Below, one piece after another: positions 6,018-13,986 of a DNA stretch of 38,498 nt. How positions within the stretch are numbered: position 1 is the stretch's first letter; each line of letters begins with the position of its first letter. The stretch lies in NCBI GenBank assembly GCA_009837395.1, contig VXTP01000020.1, positions 1 through 38,498 on the forward strand, in the 5' to 3' direction. Origin of the DNA: Gemmatimonadota bacterium (GTDB taxonomy: Bacteria; JAAXHH01). Below the pieces are notes generated by a model, which saw only the letters and a list, made by a program, of their open reading frames with translations, was not told the origin of the DNA and did not search any database. The translations under genes and the position numbers were made by a program.

Positions 6018-8243
6018 ATGCGAGTTACCCACATACACCTGGAAGCCATCGAATACCAGACCGGAGGCGGCGTGTCCGTCAAGCGATACGCCGAGCATCT
6101 GCCACCGGACGAAGCCATCGAACCCGTAATCGACGCGCTCGATGCCCGCCTGGGCGCCCTGTTCGCGTCCGGTTACGAGTATCCCGGCAGGTATACCCGG
6201 TGGGACATGGGGTTCTTCGATCCGCCGATCCGGATCGAAACACGGGAGAACGCCTTTCGTATCGAGGCCCTGAACGCCCGGGGCAGGATGTTGCTGCCGG
6301 CGATCCTCGCGCAGGTCGAAGGCCTGCGGGCCACGCTTACCGTTGACCGTCACGAAGACCGCGTCTCCGGCGAGGTGCATCCGCCCGGCGAACATTTCCC
6401 GGAAGAGCAGCGCAGCCGGCAACCCTCCGTTTTCTCGATCCTGCGGGGGATCATCGACCTCTTCTCCTGCCCGGATGAGCATCATCTCGGCCTCTACGGC
6501 GCCTTCGGCTACGACCTGGCCTTCCAGTTCGAACCCATGGACTACCGGCTGAGCCGTCCGGCAGACCAGCGCGACCTGGTGCTCTACCTGCCCGACCGGC
6601 TGGTGACGGTCGATCACAACCGCGAGGTGGCCGTCCGGTACGATTACGAGTTCGATACGGGCGGCGGGTCTACCGTGGGCCTGCCCAGGGAGGGCGCCGT
6701 CCAGCCCTACCGCGCGGGCCAGGCCACGGCCGCCAGGGAGTTCGAGAAAGGCGCCTATGCCGACGTCGTCTGCAAGGCGCAGGAGTACTTCAGGCGAGGC
6801 GACCTGTTCGAAGTCGTACCCAGCCAGACCTTCTACGAGTCATGCCCGGACCCGCCTTCCGAGATCTTCCGCCGCCTGAGGGAACGGAATCCCGCGCCGT
6901 ACGCCACGCTCATCAACCTGGGACAGCGCGAATACCTGGTCGGCGCGTCGCCTGAGATGTTCGTCCGGGGCGAAGGGATCCGTATCGAGACCTGTCCCAT
7001 TTCAGGCACAGTCAGCCGGGGGAACGACGCGTTGAGCGACGCCGACCAGATCCTCAAGTTGCTGAGCTCGGAGAAAGAAGAGTCCGAGTTGACCATGTGC
7101 ACGGACGTGGACCGGAACGACAAGTCGCGGATCTGCGTGCCCGGCAGCGTCCGGGTCATCGGACGGCGTCAGATCGAGATGTACTCGAAGGTGATCCACA
7201 CGGTCGACCACGTGGAAGGCATCCTGCGGCCGGAATATGACGCGCTGGACGCCTTTCTCGCGCACACCTGGGCGGTCACCGTCACCGGCGCGCCGAAGAT
7301 CTGGGCGATGCGGTTCATCGAAAGCAACGAACGGTCGTGCCGGGCCTGGTACGGCGGCGCGATCGGATTCCTCGGATTCGACGGGAACATGAACACGGGG
7401 CTTACCCTACGCACCATACGCATCAAGGACGGGATCGCCGAGGTGAGGGCCGGGAGCACGCTGCTGATCGACTCCACACCCGAGGACGAGGAGCGCGAGA
7501 CGGAACTCAAGGCCATGGCGTTCATCGATGCGATAGGGCGTCCCCGTGAATCCCGGGAGGGAAGCGCCCATGCCGGATTCGCCGAAGACGCCGGATCGGG
7601 AAAGCGCGTGCTGCTGGTGGATTATGAAGATTCCTTCGTGCATACGCTGGCCAACTACCTGCGGCAGACCGGCGCCGACGTCATGACGGTCCGGACGGGC
7701 ATCTCGCGGTCCAGGCTGATGGAACTCATGGACGCCTACGACCCGGACCTGGTCTTTTTGTCGCCCGGTCCCGGCCAGCCGTCGGATTTCGACGTGGCGC
7801 TGGCCATCGACGCGGCGCTGGAACGGTCGCTGCCCATCTTCGGCGTCTGCCTCGGGCTGCAGGGTATCGTCGAGTATTTCGGCGGCACCCTGGGTGTGCT
7901 GCCCTATCCCATGCACGGGAAGGAGTCGCGCGTGACCGTCCGGGCCGGGGGGGCCGGGGCCCTGTTCGAAGGGTTCCCCCTGTCCTTCACCGTTGGCCGC
8001 TATCACTCACTGCACGCCGAACTAGATCGGCTGCCGCCGGAACTTACGGTCACGGCGGAGACCGAGGACGGCGTCGTCATGGCCATCGAACATCGCACGA
8101 TGCCCGTGGCGGCGGTGCAGTTCCATCCCGAGTCCATCATGACGCTCAAGGACGAGATCGGCCTCCGGCTCATCGACAACGTCTTCAGAAAACTGGTCAA
8201 AGCGGCCGATGCGGTGGACGCGAACCGGGAGGGCGGCCCATGA
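6018..8243 (+). CDS. trpE(G): Anthranilate synthase, fused TrpE-TrpG
   Basis: This 741-aa fusion makes anthranilate from chorismate and glutamine, the first committed step to tryptophan. Residues about 1-510 are the TrpE component with the chorismate-binding signature SELTMCTDVDRNDKSRICVPGSV, HTVDHVEG and GAPKIWAMRFI...YGGAIGF. A linker of about 20 residues leads to the class I glutamine amidotransferase from residue 529 (VLLVDYEDSFVHTLANYL). It has SPGPGQP, nucleophile Cys611 in GVCLGLQ, and His703/Glu705 in QFHPES. The single-chain layout and the DVDRNDKSR sequence resemble rhizobial TrpE(G); phenazine-type PhzE is excluded by the complete trp context. It is the first structural gene after the attenuator and overlaps trpS by ATGA. 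Confidence 0.96.
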   Translation: MRVTHIHLEAIEYQTGGGVSVKRYAEHLPPDEAIEPVIDALDARLGALFASGYEYPGRYTRWDMGFFDPPIRIETRENAFRIEALNARGRMLLPAILAQVEGLRATLTVDRHEDRVSGEVHPPGEHFPEEQRSRQPSVFSILRGIIDLFSCPDEHHLGLYGAFGYDLAFQFEPMDYRLSRPADQRDLVLYLPDRLVTVDHNREVAVRYDYEFDTGGGSTVGLPREGAVQPYRAGQATAAREFEKGAYADVVCKAQEYFRRGDLFEVVPSQTFYESCPDPPSEIFRRLRERNPAPYATLINLGQREYLVGASPEMFVRGEGIRIETCPISGTVSRGNDALSDADQILKLLSSEKEESELTMCTDVDRNDKSRICVPGSVRVIGRRQIEMYSKVIHTVDHVEGILRPEYDALDAFLAHTWAVTVTGAPKIWAMRFIESNERSCRAWYGGAIGFLGFDGNMNTGLTLRTIRIKDGIAEVRAGSTLLIDSTPEDEERETELKAMAFIDAIGRPRESREGSAHAGFAEDAGSGKRVLLVDYEDSFVHTLANYLRQTGADVMTVRTGISRSRLMELMDAYDPDLVFLSPGPGQPSDFDVALAIDAALERSLPIFGVCLGLQGIVEYFGGTLGVLPYPMHGKESRVTVRAGGAGALFEGFPLSFTVGRYHSLHAELDRLPPELTVTAETEDGVVMAIEHRTMPVAAVQFHPESIMTLKDEIGLRLIDNVFRKLVKAADAVDANREGGP

Positions 8244-8299
8244 ACCGGCCCATGAATCGACCCATGAATCGACCCATGAACCGGCCCATGAACCGGCGT
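8240..8299 (+). repeat. Five tandem 12-bp units encoding MNRP
   Basis: ATGAACCGGCCC and close variants (ATGAATCGACCC) occur five times head to tail, the last ending CGGCGT. Each unit supplies a start codon in the trpS frame. The natural enzyme begins near REVILTGIKPTG, so the repeats are an added N-terminal tail or a set of alternative starts. Confidence 0.95.
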
Positions 8300-9379
8300 G
8301 AAGTCATCCTGACGGGCATCAAACCGACGGGCAGTCCCCACCTCGGCAACTACATCGGCGCCATCCGGCCCGCGCTGGAACTCGCGCGGCGGTCGCCCGA
8401 AGCCCATGCCATGTATTTCCTGGCGGACTATCACGCCCTGACGCTTGTGAAGGACCCCGTGCGCTTCAGGGGCCTGTGCCACGAACTCGCCGCGACCTGG
8501 ATCGCCTGCGGGCTGGATCCCAAACGCCAGGTCTTCTACCGCCAGTCGGATGTGCCCGAGGTCTTCGAACTGTCCTGGATCCTGTCCTGTTCGACGTCGA
8601 AAGGCCTGATGAACCGCGCCCACGCGTACAAGGCGCTGGTGGACCGACACACGCGGGGCCACACGCGAGGCGGCGGGGACGCAGACGCAAGGGGTGTCGA
8701 CGCCGGTGATACGGACACCGGAGCCGGCGACGCCGGGGACACGGACGCCAGGGACGCGGACGCCGGGGTGAACATGGGACTGTATTCCTATCCCATACTC
8801 ATGGCGGCGGACATCCTGCTGTTCCAGGCGAAGTACGTTCCGGTGGGGCGGGACCAGGAACAGCACATCGAGATCGCGAGGGACATCGCCGCGCGTTTCA
8901 ACCGGAGCTTCGGCGACGTGCTCACCCTGCCGCAGTACCTGTCCGATCCTTCAACGGCAGAAATACCCGGTACGGACGGCAGAAAGATGAGCAAGGCCTA
9001 TAACAACACCATACCGCTTTTCGGGTCGCGCGAACTGTTGCGCAAGGCCATATTCGGGATCAGGACGGATTCGAGTCCGCCCGGCGCGCCTAAGGACCCC
9101 GGGACGTCGCTCGTATTCCAGATCTACAGGCAGTTCGCGGACGGGGACCGGACCGAGGTGATGCGAAGCCGGCTGGTGCGGGGCCGGATTACCTGGAAAG
9201 CGGCCAAGGAAGAGTTGTTCGACCTCATCGACGGTCTACTGGAACGCCCCAGGGCGGTCTACGAGGAGTTGATGGCCGACCGGTCCCGCATCGATCGCTT
9301 GCTGGAAGCGGGCGCCTGCAGCGCGCGGGAACTGGCCCGCCCGACCATGGATATCGTGCGAGAAGCGGTCGGGCGATAG
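8240..9379 (+). CDS. trpS: Tryptophan--tRNA ligase with repeat-expanded N-terminus and loop
   Basis: A 379-aa class I synthetase that charges tRNA-Trp. The HIGH-type motif is PHLGNY (His34-Asn37), followed by SYPILMAADILLFQAKYVPVGRDQEQHIE, and the KMSKS-type loop reads KMSKA (249-253) in GRKMSKAYNNTIPLF. Two oddities stand out. The N-terminus is MNRP repeated four times plus MNRR, so five in-frame ATGs are possible starts. Residues about 137-176 are a low-complexity Asp/Ala/Gly/Thr insertion where relatives have a short loop ending DPDxGV. ATGA overlap with trpE(G) couples translation. Placement in the attenuated operon means low charged tRNA-Trp should raise both the synthetase and Trp synthesis (inference). 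Confidence 0.95.
   Translation: MNRPMNRPMNRPMNRPMNRREVILTGIKPTGSPHLGNYIGAIRPALELARRSPEAHAMYFLADYHALTLVKDPVRFRGLCHELAATWIACGLDPKRQVFYRQSDVPEVFELSWILSCSTSKGLMNRAHAYKALVDRHTRGHTRGGGDADARGVDAGDTDTGAGDAGDTDARDADAGVNMGLYSYPILMAADILLFQAKYVPVGRDQEQHIEIARDIAARFNRSFGDVLTLPQYLSDPSTAEIPGTDGRKMSKAYNNTIPLFGSRELLRKAIFGIRTDSSPPGAPKDPGTSLVFQIYRQFADGDRTEVMRSRLVRGRITWKAAKEELFDLIDGLLERPRAVYEELMADRSRIDRLLEAGACSARELARPTMDIVREAVGR
8648..8767 (+). repeat. Low-complexity expansion inside trpS
   Basis: About 120 nt of degenerate repeats built from GACGCCGG and GACAC/GATAC-type units, in frame, encoding an Asp/Ala/Gly/Thr-rich segment of about 40 residues after two copies of HTRG. The reading frame is intact on both sides. 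It looks like a repeat expansion in a solvent-exposed loop. Confidence 0.8.
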
Positions 9380-9432
9380 CGTTCTTCATGCCGGGGTCCG
9401 GAGTTCAAGCGACGCGAAGGAGACAGGGTTCC

Positions 9433-10443
9433 ATGATACAGCAAGCCATTGCGAAGGCGATTGAAGGGACTTCGCTGACCGAAGCGGAAGCCGTGGAGGT
9501 CATGAACGGGATCATGTCGGGGGACGCCACGCCGGCGCAGATCGGCGCCTTCCTCGTCGCCTTCCGGCTGAAGGGCGAGACCATCGAGGAGGTCACCGGG
9601 TTCGCCCGGGTCATGCGCGCCAGGGCCACGAGGATCGACTGCAAGGCCTATCCCATCGTGGATACCTGCGGCACGGGCGGCGACGGAAAGCATACGTTCA
9701 ACATCTCGACGGCGGCGGCTTTCGTCGCCGCGGCCGCGGGCGCGTCCATCGCCAAGCACGGCGGCCGCGCGGCGTCCAGCAAAGCCGGCAGCGCCGACGT
9801 GCTGACGACCCTGGGCGTCAATATCGAAACACCGCCGGAAAGGGTTTCCGCCTGTATCGACGAGATCGGCATCGGGTTCATGTTCGCCCCTGCCCTCCAC
9901 TCGGCCATGCGGTTCGCGAGCGGTCCGCGCCGGGAACTCGGCGTGCGGACGGTGCTCAACCTGCTGGGACCGCTGACCAATCCGGCCGGGACCACGGCCC
10001 AGGTCATGGGCGTATACGACGCGAGCGTCATCCAGACCGCCGCCCACGTGCTGAACAACCTGGGGGCGGAGCACGCTTTCGTGGTGCACAGCGCGGACGG
10101 GCTGGACGAGTTCACCACCACGGCGCCGACCCACGTGGCGGAGGCCCGGGACGGCGTCGTGAGGACCTATGACGTCGCGCCGGAAGATTTCGGCCTGCCG
10201 CGGGCGTCTATCGAGGACCTCAGAGGGGGCGAGGCGGAAGAGAACGCGGAGATCATCCGGTCCGTGCTGGGCGGGGAGTCCGGTCCCCGGCGGGACATCG
10301 TCCTGCTCAACGCGGCGGCGGCGATCGTGGCCGGTCGCGCCGCGGAGGATTTCGACGAGGGCATCGAAAAGGCGGCCCGGGCCATCGACACCGGCGGGGC
10401 GCGGGAGAAACTCGCCGCGCTGGTCCGCATGACCGGCGAATGA
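9433..10443 (+). CDS. trpD: Anthranilate phosphoribosyltransferase
   Basis: The enzyme transfers phosphoribose from PRPP to anthranilate (second Trp step). The 336-aa product shows the PRPP-binding glycine loop CGTGGDG (79-85) in DTCGTGGDGKHTFNISTAAA, KHGGRAASSKAGSADVL and the anthranilate-site RRELGVRTVLNLLGPLTNP. It lacks a TrpG domain, consistent with TrpG being fused to TrpE here. The ATG at 9433 is chosen because AAGGAG lies 10 nt upstream and MIQQAIAKAI aligns with family starts; an earlier in-frame ATG at 9388 would add 15 residues without family character. The gap to trpS is 53 nt. Confidence 0.97.
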   Translation: MIQQAIAKAIEGTSLTEAEAVEVMNGIMSGDATPAQIGAFLVAFRLKGETIEEVTGFARVMRARATRIDCKAYPIVDTCGTGGDGKHTFNISTAAAFVAAAAGASIAKHGGRAASSKAGSADVLTTLGVNIETPPERVSACIDEIGIGFMFAPALHSAMRFASGPRRELGVRTVLNLLGPLTNPAGTTAQVMGVYDASVIQTAAHVLNNLGAEHAFVVHSADGLDEFTTTAPTHVAEARDGVVRTYDVAPEDFGLPRASIEDLRGGEAEENAEIIRSVLGGESGPRRDIVLLNAAAAIVAGRAAEDFDEGIEKAARAIDTGGAREKLAALVRMTGE

Positions 10444-10513
10444 CCTTCCGGACCGCGTGCGCCGAACCCCGCGCGTCGGCCCCGGGAAACGGGATGGGAA
10501 AGACTCGAAAGTC

Positions 10514-11347
10514 ATGAATATCCTTGATCGGATCGTAGCGCATAAAATCGAAGAGGTCGAAGACCGGAAGCGGCGTGTGCCCCTGCCCAAAGGCGAGCCC
10601 GTTCGCCGCCGCGACATCCGCCCCTTCGACCGCGCGCTGGAACTCGGAGACGGTATCGGGGTCATCGCCGAATTCAAGAAGGCCTCGCCGTCGAAGGGCG
10701 CGATCCGTCCCGACGCGGCGCCCGCGGAGATCGGACCGGTCTACGCGGCCCACGGGGCTTCGGCCATATCGGTGTTGACGGACCGGCGGTTCTTCCAGGG
10801 TTGCGACGAGGACCTGGCGGTACTCCGGCGATGCGTCCCCGTGCCCGTGCTGCGCAAGGAGTTCATCGTGGACGAGTACCAGGTCCACGAGACCGCGGCA
10901 TTGGGCGCGGACGCCATGCTGCTCATCGCGGCCATCCTGGACGACACCCGCCTGGCGGCCCTGCAGCGGACCGCGGCGGCCTGCGGCCTGCACTGCCTGG
11001 TGGAGGTCCACGACGAGGGGGAACTGGACCGGGCCCTGGCGGCGGGCAGCCGCATTATCGGCATTAACAACCGGGACCTGACGGACTTCACCGTTTCGCT
11101 GGAAACGTCACTGCGACTCAGGCCGCGCATCCCCCCGGGCATCGTGACCGTCAGCGAGAGCGGGATCCATGGGCGCGAGGACGTCCTGCGGCTGCAGGAG
11201 GCGGGATTCGACGCCGTACTCGTGGGCGAGTCCCTGATGGGGGCGGAGGAGATCGGCGGACAGCTGGACGCCCTGCTGGGCCGGTCCGCCGCGAAGGCGC
11301 AACAGGGGATCCGAAGTCGAACGGCTACCCCGGGGGCAGGGCGATGA
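10514..11347 (+). CDS. trpC: Indole-3-glycerol phosphate synthase
   Basis: A 277-aa TIM barrel that closes the indole ring from CdRP. Conserved catalytic segments are IAEFKKASPSKG (Glu53, Lys55), VLRKEFIVDEYQ (Lys), CLVEVHDEGEL (Glu), GINNRDL (Asn) and VSESGI (Ser). The start at MNILDRIVAHK fits the family; an in-frame ATG at 10457 is possible but adds 19 basic residues. The Shine-Dalgarno is weak (GGGAAAGA). The C-terminal 20 residues after LLGRSAA are extra and Arg/Ala-rich. It overlaps trpF by ATGA. Confidence 0.97.
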   Translation: MNILDRIVAHKIEEVEDRKRRVPLPKGEPVRRRDIRPFDRALELGDGIGVIAEFKKASPSKGAIRPDAAPAEIGPVYAAHGASAISVLTDRRFFQGCDEDLAVLRRCVPVPVLRKEFIVDEYQVHETAALGADAMLLIAAILDDTRLAALQRTAAACGLHCLVEVHDEGELDRALAAGSRIIGINNRDLTDFTVSLETSLRLRPRIPPGIVTVSESGIHGREDVLRLQEAGFDAVLVGESLMGAEEIGGQLDALLGRSAAKAQQGIRSRTATPGAGR

Positions 11348-11958
11348 GCACGGTCAGGATCAAGATCTGCGGCATCACGAACGAGGGGGACGCCGCCGCG
11401 GCCGTTCGCGCGGGCGCGGACGCGCTCGGGTTCATTTTCTATACGGGCAGTCCCCGGTACGTGGCGCCGGAACGGGCCGCGGAAATCGTGGCCGGACTGC
11501 CGCCCTTCGTCGTGCCGGTGGGCGTATTCGTGAACGCGGCGGCGGGCGACGTCGACGAAATCTGCGAAGCCGCGGGAATCCAGGTCGTGCAGCTCCACGG
11601 CGACGAACCGCCCGGTTTCTGCGACGCGATGAAGCGTCCGGTCATCAAGGCCTTCCGCGTCAGGGACGCATCGTGGAAATCCGATGCCGCGGCCTACCCC
11701 GTCGGCGCGGTACTGCTCGATACGTTCGCCGAAGACCGGTACGGCGGCACGGGGACCACCTTCGACTGGCGGTTCGTGGAAGACAGTCCCCACCGCGTCA
11801 TCCTGAGCGGCGGACTGAATCCGGACAACGTGGCCGAGGCCGTGCGCAGCGTGCGGCCCTACGGCGTGGATACGGGCAGCGGCGTGGAGCGGGAACCGGG
11901 CCGCAAGGATCACGGCAAGATCCGGGATTTCGTGGAGGCGGCGAGGCGGACCTTATGA
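11344..11958 (+). CDS. trpF: Phosphoribosylanthranilate isomerase
   Basis: This 204-aa TIM barrel carries out the Amadori rearrangement of PRA to CdRP. It has VRIKICGITNEGDA with the general base Cys9, VQLHGDEPP, the general acid Asp in AVLLDTF, LSGGLNPDNV and a phosphate-binding end GVDTGSGVERE (DTGSGVE rather than the common DVSSGVE). It is monofunctional and distinct from TrpC. It starts in the trpC stop and ends in the aroE start, ATGA overlaps on both sides, so the three genes are translationally coupled. Confidence 0.96.
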   Translation: MSTVRIKICGITNEGDAAAAVRAGADALGFIFYTGSPRYVAPERAAEIVAGLPPFVVPVGVFVNAAAGDVDEICEAAGIQVVQLHGDEPPGFCDAMKRPVIKAFRVRDASWKSDAAAYPVGAVLLDTFAEDRYGGTGTTFDWRFVEDSPHRVILSGGLNPDNVAEAVRSVRPYGVDTGSGVEREPGRKDHGKIRDFVEAARRTL

Positions 11959-12842
11959 TCTCTACGCATGAAAACGGGCCCAACGGCCCCGCCATATCGG
12001 GTTCAACCCGCGTGGTCGGCGTATGCGGGCAGGGCATCGGATATACGCTATCGCCGGCCATGCATAACGCGGCTTTTCGCCATTGCGGTCTGGATTACGT
12101 GTATGTAACCTTCGAAATCGCGGAATCTGAAGTGCGTCGGGCCGTCGACGGCATCCGGGGACTGGGTCTGGCGGGGGTCAACGTGACCAAGCCGCTCAAG
12201 ACGGACGTGCTGCCCTACCTGGACGAGGTGTCCGAAGAAGCCCGAAAGATCGGTTCGGTCAACACCATCGTGAACCGGTCGGGCCGCCTTGCCGGCTCGT
12301 CGACGGACGGCGCCGGACTGTTGCGCGCCCTTGGGGAAAAAAGCGTTGCCGTCGCGGGTTCGAGGATGTTGATCCTGGGTGCGGGCGGCGCGGCCCGGGC
12401 GGCCTGCGCCATGGCCCGCGGGCAGGGGGCCGCATCGATTACCATTGCCGCGCGCAACGCGGACCGTGCCCGGGACACGGCGTCGGTGGGTGGCGCGGAG
12501 GCGACCACGCTTTCGCCTTCCGACCTCGGCGTCGCGGTCCGGGAGGCCGACCTGGTGATCAACGCGATCCCGGGGGACCTGCCGCTGGAAGGCGACTGGT
12601 TCACCGGCGGACAGTTCGTCTACGACACGCGTTACGACCAGGCGGAGACCGGGCTGATGCGATGCGCACGGTCGCGGGGCGCGGAGACCTCGAACGGCAT
12701 TGGCATGCTGCTGTTCCAGGGTGCGGCGTCTTTTGAAATCTGGACTGGCCGCGAGGCGCCGGTCGAAGTGATGAGAAGCGCATTGGAGGAACAGCTACGG
12801 CGCAGGACGGCCCGGGAGGAGAAGGCATGTTGCGATACCTGA
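11955..12842 (+). CDS. aroE: Shikimate dehydrogenase (NADP+)
   Basis: This enzyme reduces 3-dehydroshikimate to shikimate. The 295-aa product has [13 protein letters not shown] (substrate site), [17 protein letters not shown] with the catalytic Lys, [16 protein letters not shown] with the catalytic Asp, the NADP-binding [12 protein letters not shown] and a C-terminal [19 protein letters not shown]. Start at 11955 overlaps the trpF stop (ATGA); the first about 20 residues before [15 protein letters not shown] are longer than usual. The 3' end overlaps aroC by 16 nt. YdiB- or RifI-type paralogues are less likely given the shikimate genes that follow. Confidence 0.95.
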   Translation: MISTHENGPNGPAISGSTRVVGVCGQGIGYTLSPAMHNAAFRHCGLDYVYVTFEIAESEVRRAVDGIRGLGLAGVNVTKPLKTDVLPYLDEVSEEARKIGSVNTIVNRSGRLAGSSTDGAGLLRALGEKSVAVAGSRMLILGAGGAARAACAMARGQGAASITIAARNADRARDTASVGGAEATTLSPSDLGVAVREADLVINAIPGDLPLEGDWFTGGQFVYDTRYDQAETGLMRCARSRGAETSNGIGMLLFQGAASFEIWTGREAPVEVMRSALEEQLRRRTAREEKACCDT

Positions 12843-13984
12843 CCGCAGGCGAATCACACGGACCGGCCATATCGGCGATCCTCGAAGGACTGCCCGCGGG
12901 GCTGCCGGTGGCCGCGGAAGACATCGACCGGGACCTGAAACGGCGTCAGGGCGGCTACGGACGGGGCCGGAGAATGCAGATCGAGACCGATACGATCGAG
13001 ATCCGAGGCGGCGTGCGCCACGGCAGGACCATGGGCGGACCGGTTTCTCTCGTCGTGCAGAACCGGGACTGGCAGAACTGGACGGACGTGATGGCGATCG
13101 AGGAGACCGACGGTCCGGTGCGGCGGCGGGTGACCCGTCCCCGCCCCGGCCACGCCGATCTCGCGGGCGGACTGAAGTACGACCGCCGCGATCTGCGGGA
13201 CATCCTGGAACGGGCGAGTGCGCGGGAGACGACCATGCGCGTCGCGGTCGGCGCGATCGCCCGGTCCCTCCTCGGGGCCTTCGGCATACGCGTGCTCAGC
13301 CACGTGGTGCGGATCGGTCAGGTGGACGCGGACGTGAGCGGCCTGTCGAACGATGAGATCATCGAACGGGCCGAGGCCTCGCCCGTGCGCTGCGCCGACG
13401 AAGACGCCGCGCAGAAGATGATCGCGGAAATCGACCGGGCGAAGTCCCTCAAGGACACCATCGGCGGGGTCTTCGAGGTCAAGGTGCTGAACGCGCCGCC
13501 CGGTCTCGGCAGCCACGTGCAGTGGGACCGCAAGCTCGACGGCCGCCTGGCCCAGGCCGTCATGAGCATCCAGGCCGTGAAGGGCGTGGAGATCGGGTTG
13601 GGCTTCGGCGTGACCCGGGTCCTCGGTTCCGAGGTCCACGACGAGATCTTCTACGAAGGTGGACGGTTCTACCGCGAAACGAACCGGGCCGGCGGCGTCG
13701 AGGGCGGCATGACCGAAGGCGAGGAGATCGTCGTCCGCGGCGCGCTCAAGCCCATCGCGACGCTCATGCGTACGATCATGTCGGTGGATATCGAGACCAA
13801 GGAGGCCTTCGATTCCGCCAAGGAGCGGTCGGACGTGTGCACCGTGCCCGCCGCAGGCGTGATCGGCGAAGCGGTAGTGGCCTTCGTCGTCGCCGACGCC
13901 ATGCAGGAGAAATTCGGGGGCGACAGCCTGGAGGAAATGCAGCGCAACTACCAGGGCTACATGGACCAGCTGGCGCGTTACTAG
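12827..13984 (+). CDS. aroC: Chorismate synthase
   Basis: This 385-aa FMN-dependent enzyme converts EPSP to chorismate. Signatures include [17 protein letters not shown] at the N-terminus, [45 protein letters not shown] and GVEIGLGF. The length is at the upper end of the usual 350-390. The start lies inside the aroE 3' end and the stop is 2 nt before aroKB. Its product is the branch point used by TrpE(G) and the chorismate mutase encoded in the same operon; its substrate comes from EPSP synthase (aroA), which is not in the window. Confidence 0.97.
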   Translation: MLRYLTAGESHGPAISAILEGLPAGLPVAAEDIDRDLKRRQGGYGRGRRMQIETDTIEIRGGVRHGRTMGGPVSLVVQNRDWQNWTDVMAIEETDGPVRRRVTRPRPGHADLAGGLKYDRRDLRDILERASARETTMRVAVGAIARSLLGAFGIRVLSHVVRIGQVDADVSGLSNDEIIERAEASPVRCADEDAAQKMIAEIDRAKSLKDTIGGVFEVKVLNAPPGLGSHVQWDRKLDGRLAQAVMSIQAVKGVEIGLGFGVTRVLGSEVHDEIFYEGGRFYRETNRAGGVEGGMTEGEEIVVRGALKPIATLMRTIMSVDIETKEAFDSAKERSDVCTVPAAGVIGEAVVAFVVADAMQEKFGGDSLEEMQRNYQGYMDQLARY

Positions 13985-13986
13985 CG

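Noticed and set aside
9388-9432. Upstream ATG extension of trpD
   Set aside because: The added 15 residues are Arg-rich without family character, and the strong AAGGAG is placed for the ATG at 9433.
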